A stretch of DNA of 64,000 nucleotides from Paeniglutamicibacter sulfureus (lineage in GTDB: Bacteria; Actinomycetota; Actinomycetes; Actinomycetales; Micrococcaceae): positions 2,046,001 to 2,110,000 of the forward strand of contig NZ_BAAAWO010000001.1 in assembly GCF_039535115.1 (NCBI RefSeq), read 5' to 3'. This document shows, one piece after another, positions 47,920 through 58,042 of this stretch. A model generated the notes under the pieces. The model did not search any database and had not been told where the DNA came from. It was given only the letters and a program-made list of their open reading frames with translations. Within the stretch, counting starts at the first letter, position 1; every line of letters starts with the position of its first letter. A program made the position numbers and the translations under genes.

Positions 47920-50900
47920 CTAGATAACCGCGTCGCTCAAGTGGTTCGGGGTGCCGAAGCGGTGCGCGGTGATGGAGACCGCCTGCTCGTGCAGGAAGGT
48001 CAGCATTTCCACCCGCCCTGCGGAAACCACGTTGTTGCCGTAGATGGCGACATCGGGCTTGCCTCCGGTGGCCTCGGCCACGTCCAGGACCGAGCCGCCG
48101 ATCAGGCGGATGCGGGCCGCGGAATCCGGGCCGGTTTTGGCGGCCAGGCGGGCGGCGCGGGCGCCGAAGGCCTGGGCATCCTCAACCACGACGGTGGCAG
48201 AGGATTCGGCGAGCACCGTGCGGATTGCCGAGGGAATCTCGACCGCGGAGGAAACCGTGACGCGGGATCCGGCGGCGATGCCCGCGGCAACGACGCGCAG
48301 CAGTTCCGCGATGCCGTGGCCCGAGGTCTCGTTCTCGAAGCGAATCGTCACCGGCAGGGCGCGGTAGCGGAACACGTTGCGCTCCGCGTGCAGGCCGGAG
48401 ACGTCCTTGGCGGTGTTGAACTCAGTGGTCCAGACGGCGTTGTCCGACGCCAAGGCACCCTCGAGCCAGGAAAGATCTGCCTCGGCGATGTCGGTTCCGC
48501 GCGCGGCGTTCAGCAGTGCGGTCGAGGTGGCCGAAAGCTGGCCGGCCTGTGCCACCGGGGCGTCTTCCCAGGAGCCCATGCCCACCAGGTAGTTCGGTCC
48601 GCCCGCCTTGGTGCCGGCACCGATGGCCGACTTCTTCCAGCCGCCGAAGGGCTGTCGCTGCACGATGGCACCGGTGATGCCGCGGTTGATGTAGAGGTTG
48701 CCGGCCTGGATGTTCTCCAGCCAGTAGGCCATCTCGCCCGAATCCAGCGAGTGCAGGCCGCTGGTCAGCCCGTAGTCGATGTCGTTGACGATGGAGACGG
48801 CCTCTTCGAGGGTCTCTGCGGTCATCACGCCGAGGATCGGGCCGAAGTACTCGGTCAGGTGGTACTCGGAACCGCGCTTGACGCCGGAGCGCACACCCGG
48901 GCTCCACAGCTTGCCCGACTCGTCAAGCTTCTGGGGCTCGAGCACCCACTTCTCGCCCTCGCCCAGGGTGGTCAGGCCGCGCAGCAGCTTGCCCTGTGCC
49001 GGTTCGATGACCGGGCCCATCTGGGTCTGCGGGTCCTGCGGGTAGCCGACCTTCAGTGAGCGGATGTCATCGATCAGCTGGTTGTGGAAGCGCTTGGAGT
49101 CCGCTGCCGAACCCACCAGGATCACCAGTGAGGCGGCCGAGCACTTCTGGCCGGCGTGGCCGAAGGCCGAGGCGGCGACGTCCTTGGCCGCCAGGTCCAG
49201 GTCGGCGTTCGGGGTGACGATCACCGCGTTCTTGCCGCTGGTCTCGGCCAGCAGCGGCAGGTCCTTGCGGAAGGAACGGAAGAGCTGGGCGGTCTCGTAG
49301 CCGCCGGTGAGGATCAGGCGGTCGACGGCCGGGTGCGAGACGAGCTCGGTGCCCAGGTCGCGCTCGGAAAGCTGGACCAGCTGCAGGACATCGCGCGGCA
49401 CGCCGGCTTCCCACAGGGCCTCGACCATGACCGCGCCGGAGCGTGCCGCCTGGCCGGCGGGCTTGATGATGACCGAGGAGCCGGCGGCCAGCGCCGACAG
49501 GGTCGAGCCAGCGGGGATGGCGACCGGGAAGTTCCACGGCGGGGTGACGACGGTCAGCTTCGAGGGCACGAAGGTGGCGCCGTCGATCGTGTACAGTTCC
49601 AGGCCGCGCTGGGCGTAGTAGTGGGCGAAGTCGATGGCCTCTGAGACCTCGGGGTCGCCCTGGTCAAGGGTCTTGCCGCATTCGGAGCCCATGACCTCGA
49701 GCAGGTCGGCGCGGCGGGCCTCGAGGGCGGCACCGGCGCGGTGCAGGATGGCGGCGCGGGCCTTGGCGCCCATGGCCTGCCAGGATTCGGAAGCCGAAAC
49801 TGCGGTCTCGACGACAGTGTTCAGCTCGTCCTCGGTGTGGATCATGGCCTTGGCCACCGAATCAACACCGAGGGTCGAGCCGACCATCTTGTTGACGATC
49901 TCCCGGCCCCAGGCACGGTTGCCCGGCAGGTCCGGGTCGGTGTCGGGGGTGTTCTCGAAGTCGAGGGTGCCGTCGGCCAGCCCGGCAAGCTTGGCCTCCA
50001 CGGCGGCGGCGTCGACCACGTTGCGGTCCTGGATGCGGTGCGGGGCCGGGATGCTGTCATCCAGGTCGGCCAGGGAGGCCAGGAAGCGGTTCTTCTCGCG
50101 CTCGAACAATGCCTCGTTCTTGTCCAGCTCGAAGACCGCGGACATGAAGTTCTCCTGGCTGGCGCCCTCTTCGAGGCGGCGGATCAGGTAGGCGATGGCA
50201 ACGTCGAACTCGCCCGGGTGCACGACCGGCGTGTAGAGCAGCAGGCGTCCGACGTCCTTGCGCACGGCCTCGGCCTGGCCGGTGGCCATGCCCAGCAGCA
50301 TCTCGAATTCGATGCCGGCGGTGACGGAACGGCCCTGGGCCAGCAGCCAGGCCAGGGCGACGTCGAAGAGGTTGTGGCCGGCGATGCCGATGCGCACGTT
50401 TTCCACGTGCCCGGGGCGCAGCGCGTAGTCCAGCACCGACTTGTAGGAGGTGTCCGAGTCCTGCTTGGTGTTCCAGGTGGCGACCGGCCAGCCGTGCAGG
50501 TTGGCTTCCACCTGCTCCATCGGCAGGTTGGCGCCCTTCACGACGCGGACCTTGATCGGGGCTCCGCCCAGACCCACGCGTTTCGCGGACCATTCCTGCA
50601 GGTGGATCATGGCCGAGAGGGCATCGGGCAGGTAGGCCTGCAGCACGATGCCGGCCTCGAGGTCGCGGAATTCTTCGCGGTCAAGGATCTTGGTGAAGAC
50701 CGCAATGGTCAGGTCCAGGTCCTTGTACTCCTCCATGTCCAGGTTGATGAACTTCTTCTTGGGCGCGGAGGTGACGGCCAGGCGGTAGAGCGGGATGAGC
50801 TTCTCGATGATGTGCTCGACGGCCTCATCGAAGGCCCAGTGGTTGTGCGGGGCCACGGTGGAGGAAACCTTGATGGACACGTAGTCGACATCGTCGCGGG

Positions 50901-51456
50901 CCAGCAGCTTGTGGGTGCCTTCGAGGCGGCGGGCGGCTTCGCCCTCGCCGAGGATGGCCTCGCCCAGGAGGTTGACATTGAGGTCGATGCCTTCCTTCTT
51001 GATCTTGGAGATCGAGGCGCCGAGCTTGGCGTCGGTGGCGTCGATGATCAGGTGGCCGACCATCTCGCGCAGCACCTTGCGGGCGATCGGGACGACGATG
51101 CCCGGCATGATCGGGGCCATGGTGCCGCCGAGGGCGACCGCAGACTTCATATACCAGGGCAGGAAGGAGGGAACCTTCGGGGCCAGGGACTTGAGGTTGC
51201 GGGCCGCGACCTTCAGGTCCTCGGGGCGGATCACGCCGTCGACGAAGCCGACAGTGAAGTCCAGGCCGTTGGGGTCCTTCAATACGCCGGCAAGCTGTGC
51301 CGCTGAGGCATCCACCGGGACTTTCGAGCCCTCCGTGAGCCAGTGGCGCACCAGCTTGATGGTCTCGTCGGCCAGGTCTTGGGGGCGGACCAGGGGGGTG
51401 CCATCGGCGGCGAGGGCCGGTGGGACTACACGCACGTGCGAAGTCGATTGGGACAC
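47920..51456 (-). CDS. putA: Bifunctional proline dehydrogenase / L-glutamate-gamma-semialdehyde dehydrogenase
   Basis: A 1178-residue cytoplasmic, membrane-associated flavoenzyme that oxidises proline to glutamate in two steps. The N-terminal ~500 residues are the PRODH barrel (DYVSIKVSSTVAPHNHWAFDEA, KKKFINLDMEEYKDLDLT, VRVVKGANLPMEQ). From about 520 comes the NAD-dependent aldehyde dehydrogenase: VVTPPWNFPVAIPAGST, AETSGKNAVIVTP and the catalytic Cys772 in HAGQKCSAASLV. No N-terminal ribbon-helix-helix DNA-binding domain, so it is not its own repressor. GTG 51456 has AGGAG 8 nt upstream. The divergent LysR gene is the likely regulator. Confidence 0.96.
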   Translation of the reverse strand: MSQSTSHVRVVPPALAADGTPLVRPQDLADETIKLVRHWLTEGSKVPVDASAAQLAGVLKDPNGLDFTVGFVDGVIRPEDLKVAARNLKSLAPKVPSFLPWYMKSAVALGGTMAPIMPGIVVPIARKVLREMVGHLIIDATDAKLGASISKIKKEGIDLNVNLLGEAILGEGEAARRLEGTHKLLARDDVDYVSIKVSSTVAPHNHWAFDEAVEHIIEKLIPLYRLAVTSAPKKKFINLDMEEYKDLDLTIAVFTKILDREEFRDLEAGIVLQAYLPDALSAMIHLQEWSAKRVGLGGAPIKVRVVKGANLPMEQVEANLHGWPVATWNTKQDSDTSYKSVLDYALRPGHVENVRIGIAGHNLFDVALAWLLAQGRSVTAGIEFEMLLGMATGQAEAVRKDVGRLLLYTPVVHPGEFDVAIAYLIRRLEEGASQENFMSAVFELDKNEALFEREKNRFLASLADLDDSIPAPHRIQDRNVVDAAAVEAKLAGLADGTLDFENTPDTDPDLPGNRAWGREIVNKMVGSTLGVDSVAKAMIHTEDELNTVVETAVSASESWQAMGAKARAAILHRAGAALEARRADLLEVMGSECGKTLDQGDPEVSEAIDFAHYYAQRGLELYTIDGATFVPSKLTVVTPPWNFPVAIPAGSTLSALAAGSSVIIKPAGQAARSGAVMVEALWEAGVPRDVLQLVQLSERDLGTELVSHPAVDRLILTGGYETAQLFRSFRKDLPLLAETSGKNAVIVTPNADLDLAAKDVAASAFGHAGQKCSAASLVILVGSAADSKRFHNQLIDDIRSLKVGYPQDPQTQMGPVIEPAQGKLLRGLTTLGEGEKWVLEPQKLDESGKLWSPGVRSGVKRGSEYHLTEYFGPILGVMTAETLEEAVSIVNDIDYGLTSGLHSLDSGEMAYWLENIQAGNLYINRGITGAIVQRQPFGGWKKSAIGAGTKAGGPNYLVGMGSWEDAPVAQAGQLSATSTALLNAARGTDIAEADLSWLEGALASDNAVWTTEFNTAKDVSGLHAERNVFRYRALPVTIRFENETSGHGIAELLRVVAAGIAAGSRVTVSSAVEIPSAIRTVLAESSATVVVEDAQAFGARAARLAAKTGPDSAARIRLIGGSVLDVAEATGGKPDVAIYGNNVVSAGRVEMLTFLHEQAVSITAHRFGTPNHLSDAVI

Positions 51457-51685
51457 GGCTGCTTCTCCTAGGAAGAAAGGGGTGGCTGGGGAGCTACCAC
51501 TACCCATCTTGCACACGAATGGTGTCGCATTGATAGGCGGGGTTCACCAGACAGTATGACCCTTTTCATCCCTTCAGCAAAAGTGAACAAAGCCGAATGT
51601 TTTCCTTCGGTTTTCCCAATGTATTCTGGGGTGTCATCAACCACCGTGATCCACAGGGATCACCCGGCCCACCCGGGAGCCGACC
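51457..51685. promoter_or_regulatory. putA / LysR divergent promoter region
   Basis: 229 bp between the divergent starts. LysR proteins usually bind such a region at T-N11-A inverted repeats; a weak candidate CCCA-N8-TGGG occurs around 51616-51632 but I cannot assign it firmly. Confidence 0.4.
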
Positions 51686-52630
51686 ATGCTGGAAATCCGA
51701 CGCCTGCGACTGCTGCGCGAACTGAGCATCCGCGGCACCATCGCCGAGGTCTCCGACGCGCTGAGCTACAGCCCCTCCTCGATCTCCCAGCAGCTTTCAC
51801 TGCTCGAAAAGGAGACCGGCGTGAAACTGCTACGCAAGGTCGGGCGGCGCCTGCAACTGACCCCGCAGGCCGAGGTGCTGGTGGCACACACCGACGAATT
51901 GCTTGATTCCATGGAACGGGCCGAGGCAGACCTCGCCTCCACCCAGCAGGCCGTGGCCGGCACGGTGCGCCTGGCGGTCTTCCAAACCGCGGTACTTTCG
52001 CTGATCCCCTCGGTGCTGCGCGAGCTGCGCCAGGACTTCCCCCACCTGCGCGTGGAAATGGTGCAGCACGAACCGGAAACGGCGCTTCATGAGACGTGGG
52101 CGCGGGATTTCGACCTGGTCGTCGCGGAGCAGTACCCCGGCCATGCGGCGCCGCACTATGCCACCCTGGACCGCAAGATCCTGGCCCACGATGCCATCCG
52201 CCTGGCCCTGCCGGCGCGGGACGAGGCGATGCCTGCCGAGTTCCACCATGTCACTGCCATCGAGGCCGCCGCCGGCCTGCCCTGGGTCATGGAACCGCGT
52301 GGCGCGGCCTCGCGGCACTGGGCCGAACAGGCCTGCCGCATGGCCGGGTTCGAACCCGACGTGCGCTACGAGACCGCAGACCTGCAGGCCCACGTCAGGC
52401 TGGTCGAATCCGGCAACGCCGTGGCCCTTCTGCCGGACCTGGTCTGGGCCGCCCGCAAGCGCGAACTGCGCATCGTCGATCTGCCCGGGGCGCCGCAACG
52501 CACCATCTTCACCTCGGTGCGCCACTCCTCCACCCAACACCCGGGGCTGGTCGCGGTCCGCAACGCCCTGCATGCCCAGGCGGCCACTCTTCCGGCGCCC
52601 ACGGGCGTCGACCCGGGGGCTGTAAGTTAG
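51686..52630 (+). CDS. LysR-family regulator, likely of proline catabolism
   Basis: A 314-residue LysR protein with the winged helix at residues 1-60 (MLEIRRLRLLRELSIRGTIAEVSDALSYSPSSISQQLSLLEKETGVKLLRKVGRRLQLT) and a C-terminal effector domain starting VRLAVFQTAVLSLIPSVLRELRQDFPHLRVEMVQ. It lies between divergent putA and the proline symporter gene in its own direction, which strongly suggests it controls both in response to proline or a derivative. The putP gene begins 180 bp downstream with its own leader. Confidence 0.9.
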   Translation: MLEIRRLRLLRELSIRGTIAEVSDALSYSPSSISQQLSLLEKETGVKLLRKVGRRLQLTPQAEVLVAHTDELLDSMERAEADLASTQQAVAGTVRLAVFQTAVLSLIPSVLRELRQDFPHLRVEMVQHEPETALHETWARDFDLVVAEQYPGHAAPHYATLDRKILAHDAIRLALPARDEAMPAEFHHVTAIEAAAGLPWVMEPRGAASRHWAEQACRMAGFEPDVRYETADLQAHVRLVESGNAVALLPDLVWAARKRELRIVDLPGAPQRTIFTSVRHSSTQHPGLVAVRNALHAQAATLPAPTGVDPGAVS

Positions 52631-52810
52631 GTCACAAACAGGTAACGCCGGGGTGAGAGCGGCCACACGGCATCGAATTTTCCTGTCATACTCGAGGTCG
52701 GTTGCGAACGAACGGCACGTGCCACGGGGCAGTGCAACCATGCCCCCGGCAGCAAAACACGCCGAGGATCACCTTTCCCCGGCTCGCCCAACCTTCATGA
52801 GGTCCACAAC

Positions 52811-54328
52811 ATGTCCGACTCAACATTCCAGCTGATAGCCATTGCGGTGTATCTCGCAGCAATGCTGGCCATCGGCTACTTTGCGTTCAAGCGCACCAAC
52901 GACATCGACGATTACATGCTCGCCGGCCGCGGGCTCAAGCCGGGAGTCGCGGCATTGTCCGCAGGTGCCTCGGACATGTCCGGATGGCTCCTGATGGGCC
53001 TGCCCGGCGCGATCTACCTCAACGGGCTCATCGAGGCCTGGATCGCCATCGGCCTGACCATCGGCGCCTGGTTGAACTGGAAGTTCGTCGCCCCGCGGCT
53101 GCGTTCCTACACCGCCGTGGCGCAGAACGCGATCACCATCCCGAGCTTCTTTGAGAAGCGGCTGAAGGACAACAGCCACTTCCTGCGCATCGCCGCATCG
53201 GTGATCATCCTGGCCTTCTTCACCTTTTACGTTTCCTCCGGCATGGTGGCAGCGGGCAAGTTCTTCGAGTCTTCCTTCGGCTGGAACTACTTCACCGGCC
53301 TCTTTGTGGTTGCCGGCGTCACGCTGCTCTACACGCTCTTCGGCGGATTCCTCGGTGCCACCCTCACCGACGTGGCCCAGGGCCTGCTCATGTTCGCCGC
53401 ACTGATTGCCGTCCCGATTGTCGCCATCTTCCAGATGGGCAACATCGGGGACCTCGGCTCCAAGATCAAGGACGTGAACCCCGAGGCACTGAACCTGTTC
53501 TCCAGCTTCAACACCACCAACGGGTTCCTGGCGGCAGTGGCCATCTTCTCCACCGCGGCCTGGGGCCTGGGCTACTTCGGCCAGCCTCACATCATCGTGC
53601 GCTTCATGGCCCTGCGCTCCCCGTCCGAGGCCAAGACCGCCCGCCGCATCGGCATCTCTTGGATGGTGCTCACCGCCGTCGGCGCCATCGTCACCGCATT
53701 GGTCGGCATCGCCTACTTCGCCGACAGCCCGGAGAAGGAAATCACCGACCCGGAGACCGTCTTCCTGCTGCTGAGCCAGATCTTCTTCCACCCCTTCGTT
53801 GCCGGCCTGGTGCTCGCGGCGGTGCTGGCCGCCATCATGTCGACCATGTCCTCGCAGCTGATCGTGTGCTCCTCGGCCTTGGTCGAGGACCTGTACAACA
53901 TTGCCGGCAAGAAGCTCAGCCCCCAGCGCGAGGTCATGCTCGGCCGCTCCGGCGTGCTCGTCGTGGCAATCGTCGCCGCGGCGCTGGCCCTGAACCGGGA
54001 CTCCAGCATCCTGGATCTGGTGTCCTTCGCCTGGGCAGGATTCGGAGCCGCGTTCGGACCGATCGTGCTGCTGAGCCTCTACTGGCGCAAGCTCACCTCC
54101 ACCGGTGCGCTTGCAGGCATGCTCACCGGTGCCGTCACGGTCTTCGTCTGGGGCAACATCGATGTGCTCTCCTCTGCGATGTACGAAATCGTTCCAGGCT
54201 TCGTGCTGAACCTCGTCGTCGCCGTGCTGGTCTCGCGTGCCACGTACAAGCACAATGCGACCATCGAGGAAGAGTTCACCGCAATGGAAAATGAAGTCGA
54301 GGAGAACGCTCCCTACGTGGTTTCCTGA
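52811..54328 (+). CDS. putP: Sodium/proline symporter
   Basis: A 505-residue sodium:solute symporter (SSS family) with about 13 membrane segments. The start FQLIAIAVYLAAMLAIGYFAFKRTNDIDDYMLAGRGLKPGVAALSAGASDMSGWLLMGLPGAIYLNGL is the conserved PutP N-terminus, with the ASDMSGW sodium-site region. Other typical stretches are GYFGQPHIIVRFMALRS and IMSTMSSQLIVCSSALVEDLY. It supplies proline to PutA encoded upstream. A strong intrinsic terminator follows at 54349. Confidence 0.96.
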   Translation: MSDSTFQLIAIAVYLAAMLAIGYFAFKRTNDIDDYMLAGRGLKPGVAALSAGASDMSGWLLMGLPGAIYLNGLIEAWIAIGLTIGAWLNWKFVAPRLRSYTAVAQNAITIPSFFEKRLKDNSHFLRIAASVIILAFFTFYVSSGMVAAGKFFESSFGWNYFTGLFVVAGVTLLYTLFGGFLGATLTDVAQGLLMFAALIAVPIVAIFQMGNIGDLGSKIKDVNPEALNLFSSFNTTNGFLAAVAIFSTAAWGLGYFGQPHIIVRFMALRSPSEAKTARRIGISWMVLTAVGAIVTALVGIAYFADSPEKEITDPETVFLLLSQIFFHPFVAGLVLAAVLAAIMSTMSSQLIVCSSALVEDLYNIAGKKLSPQREVMLGRSGVLVVAIVAAALALNRDSSILDLVSFAWAGFGAAFGPIVLLSLYWRKLTSTGALAGMLTGAVTVFVWGNIDVLSSAMYEIVPGFVLNLVVAVLVSRATYKHNATIEEEFTAMENEVEENAPYVVS

Positions 54329-54348
54329 CATTCGCCTCAAGCCGCAAC

Positions 54349-54393
54349 AAAGTCCCCTCTTCACCGGTTTCGGTGAAGAGGGGACTTTCTTTT
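54349..54393 (+). terminator. Intrinsic terminator after putP
   Basis: An 18-bp perfect stem (AAAGTCCCCTCTTCACCG at 54349-54366 with 54371-54388), GTTT loop and CTTTT tail. A textbook terminator. Confidence 0.95.
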
Positions 54394-54520
54394 GACTTGG
54401 TAAGATCCGCACCGCCCAGGACACCGGCGAACACGCTCGCCTGCCGGCGGCAATGCATCGACCGCTCCTTCTTATGGCGGCCACCGCAAATCGAGGGACC
54501 GTCGCAGGTAGGATCTTGGC

Positions 54521-56041
54521 ATGCCTGATGTTTCCGCAACCTCCCCGACCGCGCCCGAAACCACGCCCAAGCCCGATGTCGTGGACGACTTTGTCACCCG
54601 GAGCCATCGCACGGCCTCCGGCCTGCGCTACACCAGCACCACCGGGCGCATGGTGCTGCGCAAGGAGGAGGACGCCGAGGGGAAGACCGACGGATTCAAC
54701 GCCAAGGCGGAGATCTTCCTGGTGTCCTACACCGCGGACACCGAGGAGGCACCCGTTGCCGGGCAGGCGGCCAAGTCCCGCGCCAAGAAGCCGGCAGGCC
54801 CGCCCGCGGCCAACCGCCGGCCGGTGGTGTTCGCCTTCAACGGCGGCCCCGGTTCGGCCAGCCTGTGGCTGCACATGGGCCTGCTGGGTCCGCGCATCGT
54901 CGATTCCGGAGACGTGGGCAGCATGGCCGCCGCGCCCTACGGCGTCATCGACAACCCGGAGTCCTTGCTCGAGCACGCGGACGTGGTGATGATCGATCCG
55001 GTGAACACCGGTTTCTCGCGCGTGGTCTCCGGCGGCACGATTGACGAGTTCCACGCCTTCGAGTCCGACCGCGACCTGGTCGCCGAGGTCATCCGGCTCT
55101 GGATCACCCGCAACCAGCGCTGGCTCTCCCCCAAGTACCTGATCGGCGAGTCCTACGGCACGATGCGCGCCGTGGCGGTGGCCAGGCGCCTGCAGGAGGC
55201 CCACGGCCTGGCGGTGAACGGACTGGGATTGATCTCCACGGTGCTGAACCTCTCCACGCTGGACTTCGCCCCGGGCAACGACACCCCCTACGCCCTGCAT
55301 CTGCCCACCTACGCGGCCATCGCGCACTACCACGGCCGGCACGGCAACCGCCCGCTGCAGGAGGTGGTGCGGGACGCCGAGGACTACGCCTCGGGCGACT
55401 ACGTGGTGGCGCTGCATCTGGGCAACCGGCTCTCCAAGCGCAAGTACGACTCCGTGGTCAAGCACCTGGCCGAACTCACCACGCTCTCCGAGGCCTTCAT
55501 CCGCCGCACCAACCTGCGCTGGGAGTACATGGAGTTCGCCACCGAGCTGCTGCGCGAGAACGGGCTGATGGTCGGGCGCATCGACGGCCGTTTCACCGGC
55601 GTCCCCCCGCGCCTGCAGGAATCGCACACCTGGGACGACCCGTCGCTGCGCGCCATCACCCCCGCCTATGCCGCGGCCATCAACCACTACGTGCGCGCGG
55701 AACTGGGCTACCAATCAGACCTGCCCTACGAGGTGCTCACCGGACGGGTGCACCCCTGGAGCTACGGCGGGTTCGAGGGCCGGCCCGTCGACGTCACCCG
55801 GGACCTGGAACGCCTGCTCATCGACATCCCGGATATGCGCGTGCACGTCGATTACGGCTACCACGACGGGGCCACCCCGCACTTCGCCGCCGAGTACGTG
55901 TGGGCGCACCTCGAGGTCCCGGCCGCGGTCCGGACCCGCTTCACGCACCACTATCACGCCGCCGGGCACATGATGTACCTGGATCCGGCCGTGCGTTCGG
56001 CCCAGCTCGCGGCCCTGGCCGAATTCGTCACCCAGGCGTAG
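54521..56041 (+). CDS. Serine carboxypeptidase-like (peptidase S10) protein
   Basis: A 506-residue alpha/beta-hydrolase of the S10 group. The oxyanion region is FAFNGGPGSASLWLHMGLLGP, the nucleophile Ser211 is in LIGESYGTMRA, and the His is in HYHAAGHMMYLDP near the C-terminus; an Asp in VHVDYGYHDGATP is the likely third residue. No signal peptide is visible at the start, which is a hydrophilic Thr/Pro/Lys-rich leader, so it is probably cytoplasmic. Bacterial S10 proteins of this kind are poorly characterised; release of C-terminal amino acids from peptides is likely. A hairpin terminator follows. Confidence 0.9.
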   Translation: MPDVSATSPTAPETTPKPDVVDDFVTRSHRTASGLRYTSTTGRMVLRKEEDAEGKTDGFNAKAEIFLVSYTADTEEAPVAGQAAKSRAKKPAGPPAANRRPVVFAFNGGPGSASLWLHMGLLGPRIVDSGDVGSMAAAPYGVIDNPESLLEHADVVMIDPVNTGFSRVVSGGTIDEFHAFESDRDLVAEVIRLWITRNQRWLSPKYLIGESYGTMRAVAVARRLQEAHGLAVNGLGLISTVLNLSTLDFAPGNDTPYALHLPTYAAIAHYHGRHGNRPLQEVVRDAEDYASGDYVVALHLGNRLSKRKYDSVVKHLAELTTLSEAFIRRTNLRWEYMEFATELLRENGLMVGRIDGRFTGVPPRLQESHTWDDPSLRAITPAYAAAINHYVRAELGYQSDLPYEVLTGRVHPWSYGGFEGRPVDVTRDLERLLIDIPDMRVHVDYGYHDGATPHFAAEYVWAHLEVPAAVRTRFTHHYHAAGHMMYLDPAVRSAQLAALAEFVTQA

Positions 56042-56043
56042 AC

Positions 56044-56081
56044 AAGCGAGGCCGGACCCCGCTTGGGGTCCGGCCTCGCTT
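56044..56081. terminator. Bidirectional hairpin terminator
   Basis: A 17-bp perfect stem AAGCGAGGCCGGACCCC (56044-56060) with 56065-56081, loop GCTT, between the carboxypeptidase gene and convergent ilvD. Confidence 0.85.
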
Positions 56082-56095
56082 ACCTGCTTGCGTGC

Positions 56096-57964
56096 CTAGG
56101 ACAGGACTGCCTGCTTCTGCACGATTTGCGGCACGTGCCGCACCGCGCCCTTGTCCGCGGACTGCGCGAAGGCGGCATAGGCGCGCAACGCCGGGGAGAC
56201 CACGCGGTCGCGGTCCCGCGGCTGGTAGCCGATGGTCGATTCCAGCACCGCGCGGCGCCGGGCGAGCTCGTCCTCGCTGACTTCCAGCGTGATGGAGCGG
56301 GCCGGGATGTCGATGGAGATGGTGTCCCCGTTCTCCACCAGCGCGATCGCGCCGCCCGCAGCGGCCTCTGGCGAGATGTGGCCGATCGACAGTCCTGAGG
56401 TTCCCCCGGAGAAGCGCCCGTCGGTGATCAGCGCGCACTTCGCGCCCAAGCCCAGTCCCTTGAGGAACGAGGTGGGGTAGAGCATTTCCTGCATGCCCGG
56501 TCCGCCGCGCGGACCCTCGTAGCGAATCACCACGACGTCGCCGGCGACGATCGTCTTGCTCAGGATCGCGGTGACGGCATCGTCCTGGGATTCAAAGACG
56601 ACTGCCGGCCCGGAGAACTTGAAGATTGATTCGTCAACGCCGGCGGTCTTCACCACGGCCCCGTCCAGGGAGATGTTTCCGCGCAGCACGGCCAGGCCGC
56701 CCTCGACTGAGTGGGCGTGTTCCATCGAGTGGATGCAGCCGTTCTTGGCGTCAAGGTCCAGGGTGTCCCAGCGCTCGGACTGGGAGAACGCCTCGGCGGA
56801 GCGCACGCAGCCGGGGGCGGCATGGAAGAGCTCGATGGCCGTCTCGGTGGCCTTGCCGCCGCGGATGTCCCAATCGTCCAGCCAGGAGCGCAGGTCCGGC
56901 CCGTGCACGGAGCGGACGTTGTGGTTGAGCATTCCGCCGCGGTCCAGTTCGCCCAGGATGGCGGGGATGCCGCCGGCGCGGTGGACGTCCTCGACCAGGT
57001 ACTCGCCGTTGGGGGCGACCTTGGTCAGGCAGGGGGTGCGGCGCGAGATCGCATCGATGTCATCGAGGGTGAAGTCCAGCTCCGCCTCCTGCGCAGCGGC
57101 CAGCAGGTGCAGGATCGTGTTGGATGACCCTCCCATGGCGATGTCCATGGTCATGGCGTTCTCGAACGCGGGGCGGCCGGCGATGGCGCGCGGGAGCACG
57201 GACTCGTCGTCGTCGAAGTAGTAGGACTTCGTGATGTCCACGATGGCGCGGCCGGCGTCCTCGTACAACTCCTTGCGGGCGGTGTGCGTGGCCAGCGTGG
57301 TGCCGTTGCCCGGCAGGGACAGGCCGAGCGCCTCGGTGAGGCAGTTCATCGAGTTGGCGGTGAACATTCCTGAGCAGGATCCGCAGGTGGGGCAGGCGGC
57401 TTCCTCGATGCTCAGCAGGTCCTCGTCCGAGACGGAGTCGTTGACTGCGTCGGCGATGGCGGAAATCAGGTTCAGACGCTTGCGCACGGTGCCGTCCACC
57501 AGCACGGCGGTGCCGCCCTCCATCGGCCCGCCGCTGACAAACACGGTGGGGATGTTCAGCCGCATGGCGGCCATCATCATGCCGGGGGTGATCTTGTCGC
57601 AGTTGGAGATGCAGATCAGCGCGTCGGCGCAGTGCGCGTTGACCATGTACTCGACGGAGTCGGCGATCAGGTCGCGGCTGGGCAGCGAGTAGAGCATGCC
57701 GCCGTGGCCCATGGCGATCCCGTCGTCCACCGCGATGGTGTTGAACTCGCGCGGGATTCCGCCGGCCTCGATGATGGCATCGGAGACGATGCGGCCCACC
57801 GGCTGCAGGTGGGTGTGGCCGGGGACGAATTCGGTAAAGCTGTTCGCCACGGCGATGATCGGCTTTCCGAAATCGGAGCCCTTGACGCCGGCGGCGCGAA
57901 GCAGGGCGCGGGCGCCGACCATGTTGCGGCCGTGGGTGACTGTTCGTGAACGTAATTCAGGCAT
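56096..57964 (-). CDS. ilvD: Dihydroxy-acid dehydratase
   Basis: A 622-residue Fe-S enzyme that dehydrates 2,3-dihydroxy acids to 2-keto acids in valine, leucine and isoleucine synthesis. The start [53 protein letters not shown] is the IlvD N-terminus. Cluster Cys residues are in [10 protein letters not shown] and [44 protein letters not shown] is the C-terminal signature. ATG 57964 gives a normal length. The other ilv genes are not in the window. It is divergent from an MmyB-type regulator 79 bp away, which need not be related. Confidence 0.97.
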   Translation of the reverse strand: MPELRSRTVTHGRNMVGARALLRAAGVKGSDFGKPIIAVANSFTEFVPGHTHLQPVGRIVSDAIIEAGGIPREFNTIAVDDGIAMGHGGMLYSLPSRDLIADSVEYMVNAHCADALICISNCDKITPGMMMAAMRLNIPTVFVSGGPMEGGTAVLVDGTVRKRLNLISAIADAVNDSVSDEDLLSIEEAACPTCGSCSGMFTANSMNCLTEALGLSLPGNGTTLATHTARKELYEDAGRAIVDITKSYYFDDDESVLPRAIAGRPAFENAMTMDIAMGGSSNTILHLLAAAQEAELDFTLDDIDAISRRTPCLTKVAPNGEYLVEDVHRAGGIPAILGELDRGGMLNHNVRSVHGPDLRSWLDDWDIRGGKATETAIELFHAAPGCVRSAEAFSQSERWDTLDLDAKNGCIHSMEHAHSVEGGLAVLRGNISLDGAVVKTAGVDESIFKFSGPAVVFESQDDAVTAILSKTIVAGDVVVIRYEGPRGGPGMQEMLYPTSFLKGLGLGAKCALITDGRFSGGTSGLSIGHISPEAAAGGAIALVENGDTISIDIPARSITLEVSEDELARRRAVLESTIGYQPRDRDRVVSPALRAYAAFAQSADKGAVRHVPQIVQKQAVLS

Positions 57965-58042
57965 TGGACCAGTCAACCAGCAACGCGGTTGCGGTGGAAG
58001 ACGCTGCTAATACTAGTAGTGGGAGTGATAGATTTAGGTTCC

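Noticed and set aside
52820..55714. 964-codon minus-strand open frame across putP and the S10 gene
   Set aside because: Gln/His/Gly-rich antisense translation of two well-supported genes.
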